From: an uncultured Prevotellaceae bacterium
GTDB lineage: Bacteria > Bacteroidota > Bacteroidia > Bacteroidales > Bacteroidaceae
DNA length: 61,121 nt
Assembly (NCBI GenBank): GCA_902784565.1
Contig: CACZVE010000017.1
Span: forward strand, 1-61,121
Reading direction: 5' to 3'
The notes below the pieces were generated by a model, which searched no databases, had not been told where the DNA came from, and was given only the letters and a program-made list of their open reading frames with translations. Position numbers and translations under genes: made by a program. Positions 16,227-24,548 of this stretch are shown here, piece by piece (position 1 is the stretch's first letter; each line of letters opens with the position of its first letter).

Positions 16227-18422
16227 TTATTTTAAATAATCTTCGAAGTATTGGGTGATGCGCTCATGGAGGTGCACGGAGGCATGGCCTCGCATGTTGT
16301 GTTCCTCACCAGGGTAGGCGAAGAAATCAGGTTGAGTACCTGCCTTGATACAGGCATCGAGGAAGGAGAGACAGTGCTGAGGCACCACGGTATTGTCATT
16401 GTAGCCCGTGATGATTTGCAACTTGCCTTTCAGGTTCTTGGCCTTGTTGATGAGGCTGGTCTTGGCATAGCCTTCGGGATTACTCTGTGGCGTACCCATA
16501 TAACGCTCACCGTACATCACCTCATACCAGTGCCAGTCGATGACGGGACCGCCTGCCACACCTACCTTGAATACGTCAGGATAGTTCGTCATCAGCGAGA
16601 TGGTCATAAATCCACCGAATGACCAGCCGTGGACACCCAGACGGTTCATGTCCACATAGGGCAGGCTACGCAGATAGTCCACACCCTTCATCTGATCCAG
16701 CATCTCTATCTGTCCGAGTTGGTGGAAGGTGGCCTGTTCGAAGTCACGACCCCGATATTGGCTCCCCCGATTGTCGAGGATGAAGACGATATAGCCTTTC
16801 TGTGCCATGTAGGTTTCCCAACTGCGAGAGGCCCAGTGCCAGGAGGCCTGTATATTGTTGGCATGAGGACCGCCATAGACATAGATCACGGTGGGGTATT
16901 TCTTTTCAGGGTTGAAGTCTGCGGGCTTCACCATCCTGTAATAGAGGTCGGTCGTGCCGTCAGCCGCCTTGATACTGCCACACTCGAAGATGGGTTGCTG
17001 ATAACCAGCCCAGGGGTCATCGGCCTCCAGGAGGTTCGTATGAAGCGGTACCTTCTTGGTCAGGTCTACTACATCAATGACACGGGGTCTTGTGGGGGTC
17101 GAGAATCGGTCGATGAGATAGTTGCCTGATGGTGACAGTTCTGCGTTATGAACACCATCCACTGTTTCCAGTTGTTTGATGTCTCCCTTCATGCTCACGC
17201 TGTACAGACGGTGATGCAGGGGATGTTCCTTGTTGGCTTTGATGATGACGCTCTTCTGCTTCTTGTTGAAGCCTAAGACATCCATCACCACCCACGGGCC
17301 ACTGGTCAGTTGTTGGAGGCATTCACCTTGGGTGTTATATAAATAGAGGTGGTTATAGCCGTCGCGCTGACTCTGCATCAAGAACTTCGTCTCGTCCCAG
17401 GGCAGGAACTGGATGGGATGTAGCGGCTCTACGTATTTGTCGGAGGTCTCGCGACAGAGTGTTGCGAGGCGTTCGCCTGTCTCGGCATTATAGGATACCA
17501 AGCGACAGTCGTTCTGACCTCGGTTCAGTTCGAACAAATAGACGGTCTTGCTGTCAGGACTCCAAGCAATATTGGTGAAATAGCAGGTTTTTTGGAGTGC
17601 TTCTGGGGAAACATCAGTGACTGGTGTTTGCAGATAGATGGTCTTTTGCGTGCGCAGGTCGTAGATGCCGACGGTGACCACATGCGTCTTGCCACCTGCC
17701 ATCGGGTATTTATCGGGTTCATAGGCGGCAGGGCAGGGCTCTATACAGGGATTGATATTTACCTGCGGATAATCCGTCACCATACTCTGGTCCATGCGGT
17801 AGAAGGCCAGGCGTTGGCCGTCAGGACTCCAGAAGGTGCCTTTCTCGATACCGAACTCATTACGATGTACACTTTGTCCATAGACAATCTCCCGACTACC
17901 GTCTGTTGTCAACTGGTGCTCTTGTCCTTTGCCGTCGGCCACATAGAGTTGTTGGCCCTTGATGTAGGCTGTGGCCTTTGAAACGGGGTTCCAGTCCTCG
18001 GCTTTCTCTTTAATGGTACTGTCCTGCCAGACAATCTGTTTCTGTTTGAAGTCGACGAGGATGACGGCATGACGGTTGCCTACTTGTACCAGGGGTTTGT
18101 CAGGATAGGGGAAGGTGGCGTTCATCAGGTGGCGCACATACCTCTCGTCATCACTCTGAGCCCACTTGTTGATGTCGTCGAGGGTGAAGAGTTGTTCCTT
18201 CTTACCCGTCTTGATATCGATGGTGTAACACTCCTCTACATCCGTCTGTATCAGTTGGTCGCCCCACCACGTCAGCCACATGTTCTTGGGCTGGAAGTTG
18301 TGGTAGTTCGTACCGCCGAAGTTCAGGTCTTCAAGGGTGAAGCGTTTGTCTTGCGCAGCCAATGGGGTAGTGAGTGCAGCCATCATCAGTAAAACAAACA
18401 GGGATTTAATCTTCGTCATCAT
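16227..18422 (-). CDS. Dipeptidyl peptidase IV-type S9 serine peptidase
   Basis: A 731-residue periplasmic peptidase with a signal peptide ([21 protein letters not shown]). The N-terminal DPP-IV beta-propeller covers about residues 90-470. The alpha/beta-hydrolase domain holds the nucleophile GWSFGGFM, the catalytic Asp in YNDNTVVP and the His in EEHNMRG. It removes N-terminal dipeptides, often X-Pro. The start is set at 18422 because a signal peptide begins there; the reading frame stays open for 125 more codons upstream, but only as a low-complexity out-of-frame reading of the rlmL-like gene's repeats. It overlaps that gene by 17 bases. Confidence 0.93.
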   Translation of the reverse strand: MMTKIKSLFVLLMMAALTTPLAAQDKRFTLEDLNFGGTNYHNFQPKNMWLTWWGDQLIQTDVEECYTIDIKTGKKEQLFTLDDINKWAQSDDERYVRHLMNATFPYPDKPLVQVGNRHAVILVDFKQKQIVWQDSTIKEKAEDWNPVSKATAYIKGQQLYVADGKGQEHQLTTDGSREIVYGQSVHRNEFGIEKGTFWSPDGQRLAFYRMDQSMVTDYPQVNINPCIEPCPAAYEPDKYPMAGGKTHVVTVGIYDLRTQKTIYLQTPVTDVSPEALQKTCYFTNIAWSPDSKTVYLFELNRGQNDCRLVSYNAETGERLATLCRETSDKYVEPLHPIQFLPWDETKFLMQSQRDGYNHLYLYNTQGECLQQLTSGPWVVMDVLGFNKKQKSVIIKANKEHPLHHRLYSVSMKGDIKQLETVDGVHNAELSPSGNYLIDRFSTPTRPRVIDVVDLTKKVPLHTNLLEADDPWAGYQQPIFECGSIKAADGTTDLYYRMVKPADFNPEKKYPTVIYVYGGPHANNIQASWHWASRSWETYMAQKGYIVFILDNRGSQYRGRDFEQATFHQLGQIEMLDQMKGVDYLRSLPYVDMNRLGVHGWSFGGFMTISLMTNYPDVFKVGVAGGPVIDWHWYEVMYGERYMGTPQSNPEGYAKTSLINKAKNLKGKLQIITGYNDNTVVPQHCLSFLDACIKAGTQPDFFAYPGEEHNMRGHASVHLHERITQYFEDYLK

Positions 18423-19971
18423 CGTCAAACCTCCTTTTGCTTTTCTCAAACTTCCGTACGGCTTTGTCCGCCTTTCTGTCGTTGCGATCAAAGCGTCCTT
18501 TGCCGTCGTTGCGATCAAAGCGTCCTTTGCCGTCTTTGCGGTCGAAGCGCCCTTTGCTGTCCTTGCGGTCGAAACGTTCTTTGCCGTCTTTTCTTTCGAA
18601 GCGTTTGCCATTGTCATTCCGGTCATCCCGGTCCTTCCGGATAGCCCGGTCTTTCCGGTCATTATGTTCCAGGTCATGTCGATGGAAGGTGAATGTACGG
18701 ATGTCGGCTTCCTCGTTCTGTTCCTTCTCTTCCAAGCGCTGCTTGAACTCACGGTTTTTCTTGAAACGATGCTTCTCGGCCATCTGACGCTTCTCATCCT
18801 CTGTCTTCACGATACCACCCTCATGACGGAAATCCTTCAACTTACCGTCGAAGATCTGGTATTTGCGGAATTCACACTCCAACGAACCATTGTAGAGCGG
18901 AATCTTGATGCTTGGCTTCAGACCAATCTGTTCGAAGCACTCCTCACGGTAGGAGAGTATCCAGGCATCATTGTTGAGGAACTGGTGTTTCAGGCGTTCC
19001 CCAATCATCTTATAGGTACCCAACAGGTCGGGCGTGGAGATACGTTCGCCGTAGGGTGGGTTGGTGATGATGATGCTCTTGTTCTTAGGCTGTACGAAAT
19101 CCTTGAAGTCCTGCTGCTCAATGGTGATGGTATTCGACAGTCCTGCGGCCTTCACATTCATACGGGCCGTATTGACGGCTTTCATGTCGATGTCGTAGCC
19201 ATAGATATGGTATTTGAACTCCCGTTCCTGACTGTCGTCGTTGTAGATCTCATCGAAGAGGTCGGCGTCGAAGTCGGCCCATTTCTCGAAGGCATATTCC
19301 TTGCGGAAGAGACCTGGTGCCATATTCCTGGCGATGAGCGCCGCCTCGATGAGGATGGTGCCTGAGCCGCACATCGGGTCGATGAAGTCTGTATCACCCT
19401 GCCAGCCCGACATCAGGATCATGCCTGCTGCCAACACCTCGTTGAGAGGTGCCTCCACGCTCTCCTGACGGTAACCGCGACGGTGGAGCGACTCTCCACT
19501 GGAATCCAGACTGAGGGTACAGTGATCCTCGGCAATATGGATGTTCAGACGGATATCGGGATTGGCCACAGAGATGTTGGGGCGCTTGCCTGTTTTTTCG
19601 CGGAACTGGTCCACGATGGCATCTTTCACCTTGTAAGAAACGAACTTGGAGTGTCGGAACTCTTCTGAGAAGACTACCGCATCGACGGCAAAGGTCTTTT
19701 CCGGTTCCAGGTAATCAAGCCAGTCAATCTTCTTGATTTCTTCGTAGACGTCATCGGCACTCTTGGCTTTGAAGTGCCGGATGGGTTTCAGAATCCTGAT
19801 GGCGGTGTGCAACTGGAAGTTGGCACGGTACATCATCTCCTTGTTACCTGTAAACGAAACCATCCGTCTACCAATCTGTACGTTGTTGGCCCCTAATTGG
19901 GTCAGTTCTTTCGCCAGCACAGGTTCCAGTCCCATGAACGTTTTGGCGATCAATTCAAATTCTTGTTCCAT
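18406..19971 (-). CDS. THUMP-domain RlmL-like rRNA/tRNA guanine-N2 methyltransferase with basic repeat tail
   Basis: A 521-residue S-adenosylmethionine-dependent RNA methyltransferase, matching the N-terminal half of E. coli RlmL. A THUMP RNA-binding domain occupies about residues 45-160. The Rossmann-fold methyltransferase follows with FIDPMCGSGTILIEAA (SAM site) and the catalytic ITNPPYGERI. The last ~130 residues are highly charged and low complexity, including five 9-residue copies of DGKGRFDRK type, ending in RRFDDDDED. This tail resembles RNA-binding basic tails of other RNA enzymes. The gene heads a five-gene transcript from a clear promoter. Confidence 0.92.
   Translation of the reverse strand: MEQEFELIAKTFMGLEPVLAKELTQLGANNVQIGRRMVSFTGNKEMMYRANFQLHTAIRILKPIRHFKAKSADDVYEEIKKIDWLDYLEPEKTFAVDAVVFSEEFRHSKFVSYKVKDAIVDQFREKTGKRPNISVANPDIRLNIHIAEDHCTLSLDSSGESLHRRGYRQESVEAPLNEVLAAGMILMSGWQGDTDFIDPMCGSGTILIEAALIARNMAPGLFRKEYAFEKWADFDADLFDEIYNDDSQEREFKYHIYGYDIDMKAVNTARMNVKAAGLSNTITIEQQDFKDFVQPKNKSIIITNPPYGERISTPDLLGTYKMIGERLKHQFLNNDAWILSYREECFEQIGLKPSIKIPLYNGSLECEFRKYQIFDGKLKDFRHEGGIVKTEDEKRQMAEKHRFKKNREFKQRLEEKEQNEEADIRTFTFHRHDLEHNDRKDRAIRKDRDDRNDNGKRFERKDGKERFDRKDSKGRFDRKDGKGRFDRNDGKGRFDRNDRKADKAVRKFEKSKRRFDDDDED
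18481..18615 (-). repeat. Five 27-bp repeats coding the basic tail
   Basis: Five tandem 27-bp units each encode nine residues of the pattern D-G-K-G-R-F-D-R-K/N. The two at 18481-18507 and 18508-18534 are identical at DNA level and the others drift, which points to recent copying within the array. The neighbouring ~60 bases also code for Asp/Arg/Lys repeats. Confidence 0.9.
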
Positions 19972-19990
19972 TTTGTCAACTTTTCGTGTG

Positions 19991-20022
19991 CAAAGTTAAT
20001 GTAAGTTGGGCAAAAAAACAAA
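19991..20022 (-). promoter_or_regulatory. Promoter for the rlmL-like operon
   Basis: On the minus strand, TTTG (20022-20019), 20-nt spacer and TAACTTTG (19998-19991) match the consensus. It is back-to-back with the histidine kinase promoter. Confidence 0.75.
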
Positions 20023-20047
20023 TAAATCGCAAAAAAACACCTTATAT

Positions 20048-20079
20048 TTTGTATGATTGCGTTTTTTTTCTTAATTTTG
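20048..20079 (+). promoter_or_regulatory. Promoter for the PAS histidine kinase gene
   Basis: TTTG at 20048-20051, 20-nt spacer and TAATTTTG at 20072-20079. Transcription would start about 13 bases before the ATG, so the leader is very short. Confidence 0.75.
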
Positions 20080-20098
20080 CCACGTCAACAACCAGAAT

Positions 20099-21337
20099 AT
20101 GGCAGAGAACATGCTTTCTTTCTCTTTGCGTAACATCTCGTCCGTTCAGATCATATGGATTCTGAGCGCACTCATCTTCCTGCTCTTACTCTTCTTGATT
20201 TACCGTCAGTATATGAGGCGGAGGCAGTTGAAAAATGATCTGTCTGAGATCGAGAAGATGATGCAGAGCAATGTGGAGTATGAGTTTGTGCTGAAGGCCA
20301 TGCATCTGGCCACTTGGCATGTTGACCCTAAGATGCGGACGGTCTTTTTCGACAATGACTACCGTGAGGATACCGGCAACTTCATTCCGGAGGCCGGCAC
20401 CAATATTGACGACTGGGTGCTGCAACTCTTTCCCAATGACCAGTCGAGGGTGGGCAAGGCACTCGACGAGATCTGTCTGGGTGAGTCGGATGTCTTCTAC
20501 CAGCAGTATCAGGTCAAGTCGCTCATTCCGGGCAAATCGTATTGGGAGGAGAGTTATGCCACCGTCGGAGAACGCGATGCCGATGGCAATCCCTTGAAGA
20601 TTGTGGGTGCCTCCATGCGTATTGACAACCGTAAGGACATGGAGAACGCTCTGATCCAGGCCCGTAACAAGGCGGAGGAGAGCGACCGTCTGAAGAGTGC
20701 CTTCCTGGCGAATATGGGTCATGAGATCCGTACGCCGCTTAATGCCATCGTCGGCTTTGCCGATCTGTTGCCTGTGGTGCAGAACGATGAAGACCGTAAC
20801 CAGTTGATTCAGGAAATCCAGAACAATAACCAGAAACTGCTGCGGATCATCGACGGACTGGTCAGCATGTCGGAGATAGAGGCTGGTGCTCAAAATCTGG
20901 CGTTGAATGCCGTCGACCTGAATCCTCTGCTCAAGGCGTTGCAGGAACAGAACCAGACGAGTACGGATGTGCCTATCTTGCTGCACTTGCCGCAAAGTGA
21001 AATGCTGATACATTCCGATCAAGAGAAATTGAAGACCATCATGGAGCACTTCCTGTTGAATGCCATTAAGTTTACGACGGAAGGTTCCATCACTATGGGC
21101 TATGATGTGGAAGACAGCCATGTGCGCCTCTGGGTGAGTGATACCGGAAGGGGTATTGCCAAGGATGACCAGGAACGTGTCTTTGAGCGCTTCGTGAAGA
21201 TCGACGAGTATGTGCCTGGTGCAGGTCTTGGCCTTTCTGTGGTCAAGTCGCATGTCCAGCAACTCGGCGGTGCGGTGGGTGTAGATTCAGAACCGGGTAA
21301 GGGCTCCCGTTTCTGGGCCTTACTGCCCCTCACATAA
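20099..21337 (+). CDS. Membrane-anchored PAS sensor histidine kinase
   Basis: A 412-residue kinase. One membrane helix (about residues 15-36), a PAS-like domain (about 60-175, WHVDPKMRTVFFDNDY), then a HisKA domain with the phospho-accepting His in ANMGHEIRTPLNAIVGF. The ATP-binding domain has the N box LLNAIKF, G1 SDTGRGIAKDD and G2 GAGLGLSVVK. All key residues are present. No response regulator gene is adjacent, so the partner is elsewhere. The stop overlaps the next start (TAATG), which suggests co-translation with the M15 peptidase. Confidence 0.92.
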   Translation: MAENMLSFSLRNISSVQIIWILSALIFLLLLFLIYRQYMRRRQLKNDLSEIEKMMQSNVEYEFVLKAMHLATWHVDPKMRTVFFDNDYREDTGNFIPEAGTNIDDWVLQLFPNDQSRVGKALDEICLGESDVFYQQYQVKSLIPGKSYWEESYATVGERDADGNPLKIVGASMRIDNRKDMENALIQARNKAEESDRLKSAFLANMGHEIRTPLNAIVGFADLLPVVQNDEDRNQLIQEIQNNNQKLLRIIDGLVSMSEIEAGAQNLALNAVDLNPLLKALQEQNQTSTDVPILLHLPQSEMLIHSDQEKLKTIMEHFLLNAIKFTTEGSITMGYDVEDSHVRLWVSDTGRGIAKDDQERVFERFVKIDEYVPGAGLGLSVVKSHVQQLGGAVGVDSEPGKGSRFWALLPLT

Positions 21338-21978
21338 TGCTTCGTATGCGACTTATCTATCTGTTTTTCCTCTTGTTGATGTCGTCTGCCGCGTTGCAGG
21401 CACAGGATTTCTCCGTGGCACCGCTCAGTGACTCCCTCTTTGCACGGATGCTGGGACGTTCTTATCCGGAGGGATGTACTGTGCCGCGTAGTGACCTGCG
21501 GCATGTGCGTGTGCTCCATGTCGATGCGAAAGGAAAGGTACATAAGGGTGAACTGGTCTGCAACAAGGCTATCGCCCAGGATCTCTTGGAGATCTTCCGC
21601 CAACTCTACCAGGCGCGTTATCCGATAGAAAAGATCCGACTCATTGACGACTACGACGCTGACGATGAGCAGTCGATGCGTGACAATAACACCTCTTCTT
21701 TCTGTTATCGTACCGTCTCTGGCACGAAGAAACTCTCCAAGCATGCCTTGGGCTTGGCGGTTGATATCAATACCCGTTACAATCCCTGGGTACGGAAGGG
21801 AGCCGACGGCCGACAACTGGTGTCTCCTGACAATGGCCGTCTTTACGCGAATCGCCAGAAATCATATCCGTATAAGATTGTCAAGGGCGACCTGCTCTAC
21901 CGGCTCTTTATCCAACATGGTTTCCGGTGGGGCGGTAACTGGCGTAGCATGAAGGATTATCAGCATTTCGAGAAATAA
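21337..21978 (+). CDS. Secreted M15-family D-Ala-D-Ala carboxypeptidase-like protein
   Basis: A 213-residue exported protein with a signal peptide (LIYLFFLLLMSSAALQAQ). The M15 zinc-peptidase motifs are present: SKHALGLAVDIN (first His and Asp ligands) and the C-terminal GGNWRSMKDYQHFE (the glutamate/His motif). Such proteins (VanY, peptidase_M15_4 group) cut peptidoglycan stem peptides. It is translationally coupled to a sensor kinase, so the kinase may respond to cell-wall state; that link is inference. Confidence 0.88.
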   Translation: MLRMRLIYLFFLLLMSSAALQAQDFSVAPLSDSLFARMLGRSYPEGCTVPRSDLRHVRVLHVDAKGKVHKGELVCNKAIAQDLLEIFRQLYQARYPIEKIRLIDDYDADDEQSMRDNNTSSFCYRTVSGTKKLSKHALGLAVDINTRYNPWVRKGADGRQLVSPDNGRLYANRQKSYPYKIVKGDLLYRLFIQHGFRWGGNWRSMKDYQHFEK

Positions 21979-22049
21979 TCCTGTACTTTGCAACTTTTCT
22001 GCGTCTGGATGCGTCAAACGGACAGAAACGAAACAAAACAGATTGAGTG

Positions 22050-22826
22050 ATGAAAGCAAAACATTTCTTTTTACGCAGCCTTCTGCTGTTGGTGATGGCA
22101 CAGACCGTCGTGTCGTGTATCTATACGAGTCATTCTTGGTCAGATGGCCCGAGAGTGGTAGAGCCCCGTGCCTTGAAGGGCTTCGACAAGATTGAGGTAC
22201 TTGGTTCTCCATCGGTTCATTATTTCCAGGCCGATACTTACCACGTCAGCGTGGAGGGGCCGGAAGATGTGGTGAAGAAAATCATTACGACGGTAGAGGA
22301 TGGCACCCTTACCATTCGCAACAAAGGTAAGATCGGCATGCTCAATGTGTCTCTTGGCGATATGGGTGACGTGTCTGTGCATGTCGGTTCACCTGACCTG
22401 ACGAGCGTCTGTCTCAGCGGCTCGGGTGACTTTGTCTGCGAGAGTGATCTGGATACCGATTACATGCGTATCTCCCTCCGTGGCTCGGGCGATATAAGTT
22501 TTGATAAGATCATCTGTGATGATTGTGTGACAGAACTGGTCGGCTCAGGCGATGTCATGGTCAAACGACTGGATGCCCTGTCGTCGGAAATCTCTCTGGT
22601 CGGCTCGGGCGATATGGAAGTGTCGCAATGGAATGTCCGCGATACGGATATCTCCCTCCGTGGCTCGGGTGACATCACCGTTCATTTCGGCAAGGGCTGC
22701 CAACGGGTGGACTGCCAGTTGAATGGCTCCGGCGATATCTGTCTGGAAGGCGAGGTCGAGCAGATGAATAAACACAAGACCGGTTCCGGCGATATCGATA
22801 CAGACAAACTGGTAATCCGACATTAA
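22050..22826 (+). CDS. Head GIN (DUF2807) lipoprotein with GSGD repeats
   Basis: A 258-residue lipoprotein: the signal peptide ends at a lipobox VVSC (about residues 20-23). The protein then has the DUF2807 head-GIN fold, seen as a right-handed beta-helix built from repeats of the type L-x-G-S-G-D-I. At least seven GSGD turns are visible between about residues 125 and 250. The family is common in Bacteroidota; its role is not established (possible surface adhesin or auto-cleaving sensor). A GTG lies one codon earlier; the ATG at 22050 is preferred. Confidence 0.85.
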   Translation: MKAKHFFLRSLLLLVMAQTVVSCIYTSHSWSDGPRVVEPRALKGFDKIEVLGSPSVHYFQADTYHVSVEGPEDVVKKIITTVEDGTLTIRNKGKIGMLNVSLGDMGDVSVHVGSPDLTSVCLSGSGDFVCESDLDTDYMRISLRGSGDISFDKIICDDCVTELVGSGDVMVKRLDALSSEISLVGSGDMEVSQWNVRDTDISLRGSGDITVHFGKGCQRVDCQLNGSGDICLEGEVEQMNKHKTGSGDIDTDKLVIRH

Positions 22827-22842
22827 CAATCCGGTATTAACA

Positions 22843-22880
22843 TAAAAAAGAGGGGTGCGCATCATGAAGCGCACCCCTCT
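22843..22880 (-). terminator. Intrinsic terminator for the xylE-like gene
   Basis: AGAGGGGTGCGC (22849-22860) pairs with GCGCACCCCTCT (22869-22880). On the minus strand the stem is followed by six T residues, as expected for termination after the symporter gene. Confidence 0.88.
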
Positions 22881-22914
22881 GTTGTAAGTTACATTGTATT
22901 TGGTATGTCAGTGC

Positions 22915-24384
22915 TTACAGACGACTCTTCCAGAGTTTGGTCATATCCTCGAGGGTCTTGCCTTTGGTCTCAGGAACGAGTTTCCAGACGAAGAGCGCAG
23001 CCACGACGCAGAGGATGCCGTAGAGACCATAGGTGAACCAGTGACCGAAGTCATCGCCTTCCGATAGATGCATGTTAAACATCGGCACAAAGGTGGAACT
23101 GACGATGAAGTTGGAAATCCACTGGAAGGCCACGGCGATGGCGACAGCACCGCCACGGATGGTGTTGGGGAAGATCTCGGCGATGAGTACCCAACAGATG
23201 GGACCCCATGAGAACATGAAGCAGGCTGAGTAGATGAGCAGCGAGGCAGCGGTGACCATCTCCATACCGGCGTGACCGAAGGTGATGGCAACACCGAAGG
23301 CACCGAGAGCCATACCCAGTGAACCGTAGATGAGCAATGGCTTACGACCCCATTTCTCGACGGTGAAGATGGCCACGAGGGTGAAGAGGATATTGATGAT
23401 ACCCATGAAGACGGTGATCATCATCGGGTTGTCCATACCCATGTCACCGAAGATACGCGGTGCGTAGTAGAGCACGGCATTGATACCCACAGCCTGCTGG
23501 AACACGCTGAGCATGATACCGATGAAGATACACATGGCACCATAGGTGAGCAGTTTCTCGGTCTTCACCACCATGGTGTCCTTGATGTCCTGCAGAATCT
23601 GGGCGGCCTTGCTGCTGCCGTTGATCTTCGACAGAATGCCGAGGGCCTTCTGGTCCTGACCGACGCTGACGAGGTAACGCGGGGTCTCAGGCACGAAGCA
23701 GATGAGCAGGGCGAAGAGTCCTGCAGGCACAGCCTCGGAACCGAACATATAGCGCCAGCCCGTCTCTACTGTCCACTGGGCTGCGGGGGTGATATCTGCA
23801 ATCTGCTTGCCAATATCCTCTACTAGCGGCTGGATGTGGTCGCCGAGGATGAAGAAGTTGACGAAGTAGACCACCAACTGACCGAAGATGATGGCAAACT
23901 GGTTCCACGACACGAGCATACCTCTGATATTAGAGGGTGCCACCTCGCCGATGTACATCGGGCAGATGGCAGAAGCCAGACCTACGCCAACACCACCGAT
24001 GATACGGTAGAAATTGAACATCAGTGCCAGAGAATAAGAAGGCTGTCCATACTCAAAGAACAAGAACTCTGGATCCATCGAACCCAATGCTGAGATGAAG
24101 AACAGCAAACCGGCAACGATCAGTGACTTCTTACGTCCGAGGTTTGTGGCGAGGAAGCCGGAGAGGGCCGAGCCGATGATACAGCCGATGAGGGCCGAGG
24201 CAGAGGTGAAACCGTGCCAGCCGTCGGTGTAGTCAAAATCATTTGCTGTCTTGAAAAACGCCTGAAGTCCTTTTTCGGCTCCAGAGATCACTGCGGTGTC
24301 ATAACCGAAGAGCAGGCCACCGAGCACGGCGACCATCACAATACTGATGAGGTAGGCTTTGCTACCTTGTTCTGTTTGTTGCAT
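22915..24384 (-). CDS. xylE: Sugar:proton symporter of the MFS sugar-porter family, D-xylose type
   Basis: A 489-residue, 12-helix inner-membrane symporter. Sugar-porter signatures include GGLLFGYDTAVISGA in helix 1, NLGRKKSL between helices 2 and 3, RIIGGVGVGLAS, the long central loop ending VPETPRYLV, the QQAVGINAVLYYAPRIF sugar-site motif in helix 7, and the C-terminal VPETKGKTLE. These match XylE best. The gene is transcribed divergently from a sugar-locus operon with a GH31 alpha-xylosidase, which fits xylose uptake. Confidence 0.9.
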   Translation of the reverse strand: MQQTEQGSKAYLISIVMVAVLGGLLFGYDTAVISGAEKGLQAFFKTANDFDYTDGWHGFTSASALIGCIIGSALSGFLATNLGRKKSLIVAGLLFFISALGSMDPEFLFFEYGQPSYSLALMFNFYRIIGGVGVGLASAICPMYIGEVAPSNIRGMLVSWNQFAIIFGQLVVYFVNFFILGDHIQPLVEDIGKQIADITPAAQWTVETGWRYMFGSEAVPAGLFALLICFVPETPRYLVSVGQDQKALGILSKINGSSKAAQILQDIKDTMVVKTEKLLTYGAMCIFIGIMLSVFQQAVGINAVLYYAPRIFGDMGMDNPMMITVFMGIINILFTLVAIFTVEKWGRKPLLIYGSLGMALGAFGVAITFGHAGMEMVTAASLLIYSACFMFSWGPICWVLIAEIFPNTIRGGAVAIAVAFQWISNFIVSSTFVPMFNMHLSEGDDFGHWFTYGLYGILCVVAALFVWKLVPETKGKTLEDMTKLWKSRL

Positions 24385-24422
24385 AATGTTATTTGTTAGA
24401 GTTTATTTTCGAAAATACGCTG

Positions 24423-24454
24423 CAAATATACGGCTTTTCCATGAAAACACCAAA
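24423..24454 (-). promoter_or_regulatory. Promoter for the xylE-like gene
   Basis: On the minus strand, TTTG (24454-24451), 20-nt spacer and TATATTTG (24430-24423). Confidence 0.75.
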
Positions 24455-24490
24455 TTTTTTGTCTTTTTAGCGTACTTTTTTTGCAGAAAG

Positions 24491-24522
24491 TTTGTCTGTG
24501 TCGCGATTTTTTCCTACTTTTG
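24491..24522 (+). promoter_or_regulatory. Promoter for the propeller-sensor/GH31/TPR-sensor/GH2 operon
   Basis: TTTG (24491-24494), 20-nt spacer and TACTTTTG (24515-24522). Its -33 box is 36 bases from that of the divergent symporter promoter, so one regulator could act on both. Confidence 0.75.
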
Positions 24523-24548
24523 TAGCAATTTAGAAACCTATCACTGGT

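Noticed and set aside
18423-18797. Open reading frame extending the DPP-IV protein by 125 residues at its N-terminus
   Set aside because: The extension is a Thr/Ala/Lys low-complexity reading of the rlmL-like repeat tail in another frame; a signal peptide begins at 18422.
20186-21262. 358-codon open frame opposite the PAS kinase
   Set aside because: Antisense to an intact kinase; no domain recognised.
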